The notes beneath the pieces were generated by a model. It had not been told where the DNA came from. It ran no database searches and saw only the letters and a list, made by a program, of their open reading frames with translations. 64,000 nt of DNA from Chloroflexota bacterium. GTDB taxonomy: Bacteria; Chloroflexota; Limnocylindria; QHBO01. Position numbers and translations under genes: made by a program. The stretch covers positions 62,001-126,000 of the forward strand of contig JAILWI010000003.1 of NCBI GenBank assembly GCA_025699005.1, written 5' to 3'. Positions within the stretch are counted from its first letter, which is position 1. Every line of letters starts with the position of its first letter. Below, piece by piece: positions 37,621 to 44,630 of this stretch.

Positions 37621-37640
37621 CATCCGAATTAGTTCGGATG
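37621..37640 (+). promoter_or_regulatory. Palindromic operator at the transcription start
   Basis: CATCCGAA and TTCGGATG form a perfect 8-base inverted repeat around TTAG, starting at about +2 of the promoter at 37584-37612. The position suits a repressor site. The obvious candidate is the ArsR-family product of 37907-39040 acting on its own promoter (inference). Confidence 0.55.
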
Positions 37641-37678
37641 TGAGGCACCATATCGGACGAAGGGACGGTATTCGAACC

Positions 37679-37882
37679 ATGATGCTCCCACCGAACCCTG
37701 GCGTCCTCGACTCCCTCGTCAGGGATCGCCAGAACCGAATCACCCCCACCCGTGTCGCCGTCGAACCGGCGCGCGCGGTGTGGCGGGTTCGCCTCGGCCA
37801 CGTCCTCATCGCCGCCGGCAGCCGCCTCAGCGGTGAGCGCGCCGAAGCGCATCGACACTCGACGCTTCCGCACCACGCCTGA
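37679..37882 (+). CDS. Small basic hypothetical protein
   Basis: A 67-residue ORF starting with two ATGs, Arg- and His-rich with a WRVRLGHVLIAAGSRLSG helix that could be amphipathic. Short actinobacterial and Chloroflexota proteins share a similar RLGxxLIxAGxRL pattern, as far as I recall. It follows the strong promoter by 60 bases and precedes the ArsR regulator by 24 bases. The ribosome-binding site is weak (AGGGA, about 13 bases upstream). Confidence 0.5.
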   Translation: MMLPPNPGVLDSLVRDRQNRITPTRVAVEPARAVWRVRLGHVLIAAGSRLSGERAEAHRHSTLPHHA

Positions 37883-37906
37883 CCGACCCGCCAGAGGACC
37901 TCATCG

Positions 37907-39040
37907 ATGGCTCCCACCCGACGCCCAGGATCACAGCCCGGCATCGGCATCGAGGTATCGGCCGCCTACGAGATGCTGAGCTCGTTGATGGCCGCCTTCG
38001 ACGAGAAGGAGGCCGACACCTACGAGGTCGGACCCGAGTGGATGAGCGAGGTCCGCGAGCGTGCCGGTGACGACCTTCTGGATCGCATTCGCCAGGTCTC
38101 GCATGCCGACGCTGACACCTTCGTCCACCTCATCGGCCTCGCCTACGAGACCCCGGCACCGCGCGACGTCGCGGCGTTTCTCGAGCATCTGCGGGCGACC
38201 GACGCTCACGAGATCCTGCTCCATCTCGTGCAGTTCTATGCCCGCGACATCAGGCGCATGACGCCACCCGATGTCATCCGTGCGGCCGTCGCCGGCGACG
38301 CGGCGGCGCGGGACGAGTTCCTGCGGACCTCGCACCCGGACTGGCAGCCATGGACCGAGTATCTGCGCAACGTCCTGAGCGTCGATCCGGAGGGCTACAA
38401 GCAGGAGCTCGTGGACGTGCTCCAGCTGTGGGCGGATCGGGTCTTCAAGCCGGAGGCTCTCACGATCATGCCGATCCTCGAGCGCGACGCCGAGGCCAAG
38501 CGAGAGCTCATGAGGACGCTCCCGGACGACGAGTTCGTCACGGTGGCGACGAACGGCGTCGAGTTCGCCCCGAGGCCCGGGTGCGACCGCGTCGTCATGG
38601 TGCCCAGCTTCGTGCAGCGTCCGCTCGTCTCACACCTCGAGATCGGCGACATCCTCCTCATCGTCTACCCCGTCGCCGACGAGAGCATCTCGGCGGAGCT
38701 CGACACGCCGCCACAGCGCCTGGTTCGCCTCTCGAAGGCCCTCGGCGATGAGAAGCGCCTGCGCATCCTCCGCTCGCTCGCCGATGGCGAGAAGACCCTC
38801 ATGGAGCTGGCAGATGCGTTCGGCGTGGCGAAGACCACGATGCATCACCACATGATCGTGCTGCGTTCCGCGGGCCTCGTGGCGGTCGGCGTGAACGACA
38901 AGCGCTACCGGCTCCGGCACGAGACCGTGCCGGACATCGGCGCATTGCTGAGCGGGTACCTCGGCGCCGCGACTGGTCCGTCCGCGGCGTCGGGGGCGCC
39001 CGCCCCCCGGCGGCGTCGCCGCACCGGAACGGGCGGCTGA
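37907..39040 (+). CDS. ArsR-family regulator with large N-terminal domain
   Basis: A 377-residue protein. The C-terminal part (about 265-345) is a winged helix of ArsR type: LVRLSKALGDEKRLRILRSL, a recognition helix AFGVAKTTMHHHMIVLRSAG and a KRYRLR wing. The N-terminal 260 residues resemble DUF5937-type sensor regions attached to ArsR helices, and probably bind an unknown ligand; no Cys metal site is seen in the winged helix. AGAGGA lies upstream of the ATG. The promoter and palindrome ahead of the operon suggest autoregulation. Confidence 0.82.
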   Translation: MAPTRRPGSQPGIGIEVSAAYEMLSSLMAAFDEKEADTYEVGPEWMSEVRERAGDDLLDRIRQVSHADADTFVHLIGLAYETPAPRDVAAFLEHLRATDAHEILLHLVQFYARDIRRMTPPDVIRAAVAGDAAARDEFLRTSHPDWQPWTEYLRNVLSVDPEGYKQELVDVLQLWADRVFKPEALTIMPILERDAEAKRELMRTLPDDEFVTVATNGVEFAPRPGCDRVVMVPSFVQRPLVSHLEIGDILLIVYPVADESISAELDTPPQRLVRLSKALGDEKRLRILRSLADGEKTLMELADAFGVAKTTMHHHMIVLRSAGLVAVGVNDKRYRLRHETVPDIGALLSGYLGAATGPSAASGAPAPRRRRRTGTGG

Positions 39041-39056
39041 GCGCGGACCCCGGTCC

Positions 39057-39815
39057 CTAGACCACCTCGGCCTGGAGCTCCTCCATGAGCTCGGCGGGGA
39101 TGTCGAAGTTGGCGTAGACGTTCTGGACGTCGTCGAGGTCCTCGAGGCGTTCGGTGAACTGGAGGACCTGCCGGGCCGTCCTGGCGTCGCTCACCTCGAC
39201 CGTGGTGGTGGGCTCCATCGACAGCTCGGCGGACTCCGCCTCGAATCCGGCATCGGCCAGGGCGCGCCGCACCGCCTCGAGCTCGGTCGGCTCCGTCGTC
39301 ACGATGATCGCCCCGCCGTCCGGCGCCCCGACGTCCGAGGCTCCCGCGTCGATCGCGGCGAGCGTCAGCTCGTCGGGATCGCGACCGTTGAGCGGCAGGC
39401 TGATGATCCCCTTCTGCTCGAACTGCCACGCCACCGTGGACAGCGTCCCGCCGTGCTTGTTGAAGACGCTGCGAACCTCGGAGGCGGTCCGGTTCCGGTT
39501 GTCCGTCATGGCGGCGACGATGACGGCCACGTTGGCGGGACCGAGTCCCTCGTACGTGATCTCCTCGTACTGCTCGGCATCGGCGCCCGCGCCCGTCGCC
39601 TTCTCGATGGCGCGCTTGATGTTCTCGGCGGGCATCGAATTCGACTTCGCCTTGTCAACCGCCATCCGCAGCCGGTAGTTCGCGTCGAGGTCTCCTCCGC
39701 CCTGGCGCGCGGCGGTGATGATCTCGCGCGCAAGCTTCGTGAACAGCGCGCCACGCTTGGCGTCGTTCGCGCCCTTCTGCCGCTTGATGGTGGACCACTT
39801 GCTGTGGCCTGACAT
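39057..39815 (-). CDS. yebC: YebC/PmpR-family protein
   Basis: A 252-residue YebC protein: SGHSKWSTIKRQKGANDAKRG, LTKLAREIITAARQGG-like N-terminus, NSMPAENIKRAIEKATG and the EGLGPANVAVIV core. Members are described as transcription regulators or, more recently, as factors helping ribosomes on proline stretches. GGAGGAG precedes the ATG closely, and a TAGAAT box (39871-39876) predicts a leader of about 48 bases. yebC next to ruvC is a common arrangement; here only the regulator operon separates them. Confidence 0.95.
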   Translation of the reverse strand: MSGHSKWSTIKRQKGANDAKRGALFTKLAREIITAARQGGGDLDANYRLRMAVDKAKSNSMPAENIKRAIEKATGAGADAEQYEEITYEGLGPANVAVIVAAMTDNRNRTASEVRSVFNKHGGTLSTVAWQFEQKGIISLPLNGRDPDELTLAAIDAGASDVGAPDGGAIIVTTEPTELEAVRRALADAGFEAESAELSMEPTTTVEVSDARTARQVLQFTERLEDLDDVQNVYANFDIPAELMEELQAEVV

Positions 39816-39955
39816 GGCTCCTCCTCACCCACGCTCGTCGCGGGCGGTCACTCGTCGATCGGGAGCTCGGATTCTACCAAAGCCGCCGGCGATCACCGGC
39901 CGCGGCAGGGGCTCGGCCGCGGTCATCGCCGTCGCCCGCCGCGGGCGGCGGCTCG

Positions 39956-39961
39956 TATACT
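39956..39961 (+). promoter_or_regulatory. -10 box of the EF-G-like gene
   Basis: TATACT, about 90 bases before the ATG at 40051. No good -35 lies 16-18 bases upstream. The intergenic 39816-40050 also holds TAGAAT for yebC on the other strand. Confidence 0.35.
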
Positions 39962-40050
39962 TGCGGTCCTTACTCACCTCCGGCCTCCGACCGCCCGAGG
40001 CGGACCCATCGGCCTCGGCGACTCCGGCACCGCATGCGCAAGGAGCACCG

Positions 40051-42129
40051 ATGAAGCCGACCTCCCCCGACAAGATCCGGAACGTCGCCCTCGTCTCACA
40101 CGGCGGGGCGGGGAAGACGAGCCTCGCGGAGGCGATGCTGTACGACGCCGGCGCCATCGGCCGCCTGGGGAGCGTCGAAGCAGGGACGACCGCTCTCGAC
40201 TGGGATCCGGACGAGCAGAAGCGCGGACAGAGCGTCAACCTGGCTGTCGGATCACTCGAGCACGATGGCGTGCGCATCACCATCGTCGACACGCCGGGCT
40301 ATGCCGACTTCCAGGCCGACGTGGTCGAGGCGCTGGCGGCCGTCGATGCCGTCGTGGTGGTGCTCGACGCATCGGCCGGCGTCGAGGTCGGGACGGAGGA
40401 GGTGTGGCGGCTGGCCGACCAGCGCGGCCTTCCCCGGATGGTGTTCATCAACAAGATGGACCGCGAGAACGCGAACTACGACGCCACGCTCGACGCACTG
40501 AAGGCGCGCTTCGGACCGAAGATCGCGCCGGTCTACCTGCCGATCGGCGCCGCCGAGTCCTTCCGTGGCTACGTCGACGTGATCGAGGAGCACGCCAGCG
40601 TCTACGAGGGTGGCAAGCCGAAGGAGGTGCCGATCCCGCCCGAGCTCGAGGGGATCGAGCACTCGCGCCGCGACGCTCTCGTCGAGGCCGCCGCCGAGGC
40701 GAGCGACGAGCTGATGGAGAAGTACCTCGAGGGCCAGCCGTTCACCGACGCGGAGATCGAGGCGGCGCTCCACAAGGGGACGCGCGAGGGATCGGTCGTG
40801 CCGGTCTTCGTCGGATCGGCGACGAAGAACATCGGGGTCCGCGAGCTGACGAGCATGATCGCGAAGCACGTCCCTTCCCCCGCCGAGGTCGGCACCCGAA
40901 CCACCGTCGACGGCCGGGAGATCAGCCCCGATCCGAACGGCCCCTTCATCGCCCAGGTCTTCAAGGCCACCGCCGACCCGTTCGTCGGGCGCCTCACCTA
41001 TTTCCGCGTCGTGTCGGGCACCATGTCCGGCCAGGGACACGTCTACAACGCGACTCGCCGCGAGGAGGAGCGCGTCGGCAACCTGCTCGCGGTCCAGGGC
41101 AAGGACACGGAGAACCTGCCGAAGGTGGGGCCCGGCGATATCGCGGCCGTCGCCAAGCTGACGTCGACGCATGCCGGCGACACGCTCGTGGCCGACCGCT
41201 CGCAGGCCGTGGAGCTCGCCCCTCTCGACTTCCCCGCTCCGTCGCTCCAGGTGGCGATCGAGCCGGAGTCGAAAGCGGACCTCGACAAGCTGGGGCAGGC
41301 CCTCCATCGGCTCGAGGAGGAGGAGCCGTGCGTCCGCATCCATCGCGAGGATGGGACCGGCGAGACGATCCTGACCGCCATGGGTGACGCGCACGTCGAC
41401 GTCATCGTGGAGCGCCTGAAGCGAAAGTTCGGTGCGTCGGTGAAGACGGCGACGCCGCGCGTCCCGTACCGGGAGACGATCCGTCAGGCGGCGAAGATCG
41501 ACAACAAGTACAAGCGCCAGACCGGCGGCCACGGCCAGTACGGACACGTCGTCATCGAGTTCGCGCCGGCGGAGATGGGCACCGGCTTCCAGTTCGGCGA
41601 CCGCATCGTCGGCGGCGTCGTGCCGAAGCAGTACATCCCGGCCGTCGAGAAGGGGCTGCGCGAGGCGATGGCCGAGGGCGTCCTGGCGGGCTATCCCGTC
41701 GTCGACCTCCAGGCGACGCTCGTCGACGGCTCGTACCACACGGTCGACAGCTCGGAGATGGCGTTCAAGGTCGCCGCCTCTCAGGCGCTCAAGAAGGCCT
41801 TCGACGCGGCCTCCCCCGCTCTCCTCGAGCCGATCCTGGAAGTCGACGTCGTCGTCCCGGACGAGTTCATGGGCGACGTCATGGGGCAGATCACGTCGAA
41901 GCGCGGCCATGTGCTGGGCATGGACTCGGTCGACGGCATGCAGCACCTCAAGGCCCAGGTCCCGCAGGCCGAGATGTTCCATTACGCGACCGAGCTGCGG
42001 TCGATCACCCAGGGCCGTGGCAGGTTCAGCTGGAAGGTCGACCACTACGCGGAGGTGCCGCACACGATCGCCGACCGGGTGGTGGCCGAGGCCTCGAACA
42101 ACGGCCACGGGACGGAGCGCGGGCACTGA
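40051..42129 (+). CDS. Elongation factor G-like GTPase
   Basis: A 692-residue EF-G homologue of the EF-G-like (FusA2) subfamily. G motifs: SHGGAGKTSL replaces the usual AHIDxGKTT, KRGQSVN replaces RGITI, then DTPGYADF, NKMD and GSATKN. Domains II-V follow, with GGHGQYGHVVIEFAP and EDVxGDV-like DEFMGDVMGQITSKRG. The changed switch I means it is probably not the main translocase; subfamily functions are uncertain (recycling or stress). AAGGAG is 6 bases ahead of the ATG. The next gene overlaps its stop. Confidence 0.9.
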   Translation: MKPTSPDKIRNVALVSHGGAGKTSLAEAMLYDAGAIGRLGSVEAGTTALDWDPDEQKRGQSVNLAVGSLEHDGVRITIVDTPGYADFQADVVEALAAVDAVVVVLDASAGVEVGTEEVWRLADQRGLPRMVFINKMDRENANYDATLDALKARFGPKIAPVYLPIGAAESFRGYVDVIEEHASVYEGGKPKEVPIPPELEGIEHSRRDALVEAAAEASDELMEKYLEGQPFTDAEIEAALHKGTREGSVVPVFVGSATKNIGVRELTSMIAKHVPSPAEVGTRTTVDGREISPDPNGPFIAQVFKATADPFVGRLTYFRVVSGTMSGQGHVYNATRREEERVGNLLAVQGKDTENLPKVGPGDIAAVAKLTSTHAGDTLVADRSQAVELAPLDFPAPSLQVAIEPESKADLDKLGQALHRLEEEEPCVRIHREDGTGETILTAMGDAHVDVIVERLKRKFGASVKTATPRVPYRETIRQAAKIDNKYKRQTGGHGQYGHVVIEFAPAEMGTGFQFGDRIVGGVVPKQYIPAVEKGLREAMAEGVLAGYPVVDLQATLVDGSYHTVDSSEMAFKVAASQALKKAFDAASPALLEPILEVDVVVPDEFMGDVMGQITSKRGHVLGMDSVDGMQHLKAQVPQAEMFHYATELRSITQGRGRFSWKVDHYAEVPHTIADRVVAEASNNGHGTERGH

Positions 42130-42995
42130 CCGCGGAGGAGGCGCTCGCGCGCTTCACGTCCTGGGCCGAGCGCGAGGAGTCGGTCCGCGCGCTCATCCTC
42201 CTCGGCTCGCGCGCGCGCCGCGAGCAGCCCGCCGACGCGTGGTCGGACACCGACCTCGTGGCCTTCACCACCGATCTCGAGCGCTGGATCGGCTCCGACG
42301 GGTGGCTCGACGACCTCGGTGACGTCGTCGTGACCTTCACCGAGACGACCGGCCTCAACGGCCTCCGGGAGCGGCGCGTGATGTTCCGGGACGGGACCGA
42401 CGTGGATCTCGTGCCGGTACCCGTGGAGCGCACGGACGAGATCGTCGCCGCCGACACGACCCTCCCCGTGCTGGCACGGGGCTACCGGCTCCTCGTCGAC
42501 AAGGACGACCGGTTCGCCGACCTCGCCGAACGCGTCGCCGGGGCCGACCCGACCGCGGTCCACGGCGCGGCACCGTGGCCGCCGGCTACCGACCACGTCC
42601 TCAACGAGATCGGCAACTACCTCTACCACTGCATCTGGACGGCGAAGAAGCTCCGGCGTGGTGAGCTGGCGGTCGCGGTCAGCTGCCAGAACGGGTTCCA
42701 GGGCCACACGCTGCTGCGATTCATCGAGTGGCAGGCGAAGGCCCGCAGCGATGGATCCACCAACACGTTCTACGGGGGTCGCTTCCTGGAGCGCTGGGCC
42801 GTGCCGGACACCGTGGCCGCCCTCGGCCCCACGCAGGCCCGCTACGACGCCGATGACCTGGCACGCTCGATCGTCGCCGGCCTCGCGCTCTTCGGCGAGA
42901 TCGCCCGGGAGGTGGCGGCCGCGACGGGTGCCGAGTATCCGGAAGCGGCCCACGAGTGGACGCGGGCCACACTCGCCGAGATCCTCGGCGACTGA
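42126..42995 (+). CDS. ANT(6)-like aminoglycoside nucleotidyltransferase homologue
   Basis: A 289-residue protein if it starts at CTG 42126, which overlaps the EF-G-like stop as CTGA. No ATG, GTG or TTG lies upstream before the GSR motif, and the CTG start gives 22 residues before that strand, as in the ANT(6) family. The nucleotidyltransferase site is LLGSRARRE, WSDTDLV and VDLVPVP, with the three expected Asp. The C-terminal helical domain includes NEIGNYLYHCIWTAKKL and FRGR-like YGGRFLERW. Relatives adenylylate streptomycin, but many chromosomal homologues have unknown substrates, so resistance should not be assumed. Confidence 0.8.
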   Translation: MTAEEALARFTSWAEREESVRALILLGSRARREQPADAWSDTDLVAFTTDLERWIGSDGWLDDLGDVVVTFTETTGLNGLRERRVMFRDGTDVDLVPVPVERTDEIVAADTTLPVLARGYRLLVDKDDRFADLAERVAGADPTAVHGAAPWPPATDHVLNEIGNYLYHCIWTAKKLRRGELAVAVSCQNGFQGHTLLRFIEWQAKARSDGSTNTFYGGRFLERWAVPDTVAALGPTQARYDADDLARSIVAGLALFGEIAREVAAATGAEYPEAAHEWTRATLAEILGD

Positions 42996-42996
42996 T

Positions 42997-43242
42997 TCAG
43001 TCGCGGAAGGCCCAGGGCTCCCCGAGCGATCGGCGCTGCTGAAGCGAGCGCCGGTGTGCGATGCGCTCGGCCGCGTACGTCGCGATGCCCATGAGCATCG
43101 CGATGCCCGCTGCGAGGAGCGGCGCGATCCCCCAAGGGTCGTCGGACCCGGTCGCCAGGGTCAGGACCCACACCGCGAGCATCGCCAGGCCCGCCGCGCT
43201 CACACCGGACGCGAGGGCGCCCGTCAGGAACGCGAGGCGCAT
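42997..43242 (-). CDS. Small two-helix membrane protein
   Basis: An 81-residue protein with two hydrophobic helices (about 8-32 and 39-58) and a basic Arg/Gln-rich C-terminus. Its ATG shares one base with the tyrS stop (TGATG), so it is the second gene of a tyrS operon. No family recognised. Confidence 0.65.
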   Translation of the reverse strand: MRLAFLTGALASGVSAAGLAMLAVWVLTLATGSDDPWGIAPLLAAGIAMLMGIATYAAERIAHRRSLQQRRSLGEPWAFRD

Positions 43243-44531
43243 CAGCGTTCGCGCTCCGCCACGGCCAGGTTCCGCTTCCCGCGGCGCAGGAGCAGCCAGC
43301 GACCCGCCAGCAGCTGCGAAGGGTCGATGGGCGTCGATGCGTCCGTCATCCGCTCGTTGTTGACGTACGCGCCCCCGTCGCCCACCACGCGCCGGGCGGC
43401 GCCCCTGCTCTCCGAGAGGCCCGCCTCGACCAGGAGGTCGAGGACGGTGGGCAGGTCGCCGTCGGCCGGGAAGGTCGTGCGGGGAAGATCGGCGAACGCG
43501 GCCTCGAGCGTCGCCTCGTCGAGCGATCGGAGGTCACCGCTGCCGAACAGCGCCTCGGAGGCCGCCACGGCGCGCTCGGTCGCATCGGCGCCATGGACGA
43601 GCTCGCAGACCTCTGCGGCCAGGGCTCGCTGTGCGGTGCGGGCCTCCGGGTGCGCCGCCGACTCCGACTCCAGGGCCTCGATCTCCTCGCGACCGCGGAA
43701 GCTGAAGACCCGAAGGTAGGTGCCGACCACCGCGTCATCGGTGTTGAGGAACCACTGGTAGAACGCGAAGGGAGACGTGAGCTCGGGATCGAGCCACAGG
43801 GTCGAGCCGGTGCTCTTTCCGAACTTCTCTCCGTCAGGCCGCGTGATGAGCGGCGTGGCGAGGGCATGCGCCGTGGCACCCTCGACCCGGCGGATGAGGT
43901 CGACACCCGCGGTGAGATTGCCCCACTGGTCGCTGCCGCCGAGCTGCAGCGAGCAGCCGTGCCGGCGGTAGAGCTCGAGGAAGTCGACCGCCTGCATGAT
44001 CTGGTAGCTGAACTCGGTGTAGCTGATGCCGCCTGCCTCGAGGCGCGCGCTGACCGACTCCTTGGCCAGCATCCGGCTCACGCTGAAGTGCTTGCCGACG
44101 TCGCGCAGCCAGTCGATCGCGGACATGCTCGCGGTCCAGTCGAGGTTGTTCACGATGAGCGCACCGTTCGCGCCATCGAAGTCCAGGTAGCGCTCGACCT
44201 GTGAGCGAATCCGGTCCACCCAGCCGGCGATCATCTCCGGGTCGTTCAGCGTCCGCTCGCTCGTTCGTCCGCTCGGATCACCCACCAGTCCGGTCGCGCC
44301 GCCCACGAGCCCGATCGGCCGGTGCCCTGCCTCCTGGAGCCGCCGCATCGTGACGAGCAGGACGAGATTTCCGAAGTGCAGGCTCGGTGCGGTCGGATCG
44401 AACCCGCCGTAGTACGTGAGCGGCTCGGCGTCCATCGCCGCGCGCAGCGCGTCACGATCCGTGTGGTCGGCGATCATGCGCCGCCATTCGAGCTCATCGA
44501 GCACGGCGCTGCGGCCGTCGGAGGTCGTCAT
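43242..44531 (-). CDS. tyrS: Tyrosyl-tRNA synthetase
   Basis: A 429-residue class I synthetase. The HIGH-type motif is PTAPSLHFGN, the KMSKS-type loop is KFGKS, and the Tyr pocket is in YTEFSYQIMQAVDFLEL and LGGSDQWGN. A C-terminal S4 domain (RGAARRVVGDGGAYVNNE) binds tRNA. The ATG lies 9 bases after TATACT, giving an almost leaderless mRNA and no room for a T-box. It is divergent from the penicillin-binding protein gene. Confidence 0.97.
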   Translation of the reverse strand: MTTSDGRSAVLDELEWRRMIADHTDRDALRAAMDAEPLTYYGGFDPTAPSLHFGNLVLLVTMRRLQEAGHRPIGLVGGATGLVGDPSGRTSERTLNDPEMIAGWVDRIRSQVERYLDFDGANGALIVNNLDWTASMSAIDWLRDVGKHFSVSRMLAKESVSARLEAGGISYTEFSYQIMQAVDFLELYRRHGCSLQLGGSDQWGNLTAGVDLIRRVEGATAHALATPLITRPDGEKFGKSTGSTLWLDPELTSPFAFYQWFLNTDDAVVGTYLRVFSFRGREEIEALESESAAHPEARTAQRALAAEVCELVHGADATERAVAASEALFGSGDLRSLDEATLEAAFADLPRTTFPADGDLPTVLDLLVEAGLSESRGAARRVVGDGGAYVNNERMTDASTPIDPSQLLAGRWLLLRRGKRNLAVAERER

Positions 44532-44540
44532 CGGGGAGTG

Positions 44541-44546
44541 AGTATA
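44541..44546 (-). promoter_or_regulatory. -10 box of tyrS
   Basis: TATACT on the minus strand, 9 bases before the tyrS ATG; a leader of 2-3 bases is expected. Confidence 0.45.
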
Positions 44547-44616
44547 GAGAGCGGGCCGATCCCGGACGCCCGCGGCGGCGTTGGAGACGCGAGCGCCGTT
44601 CAGGGGCCGTCCGTGC

Positions 44617-44622
44617 TACCCT
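44617..44622 (+). promoter_or_regulatory. Extended -10 box of the PBP gene
   Basis: TGCTACCCT: TACCCT with a TGn extension, 8 bases before the ATG at 44631. Leaderless geometry. Confidence 0.45.
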
Positions 44623-44630
44623 GCCGCCCG

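Noticed and set aside
42126-42995. Calling the ANT(6)-like gene an antibiotic-resistance determinant
   Set aside because: It lies in a housekeeping context without mobility genes, and the substrate of such chromosomal homologues is generally unknown.
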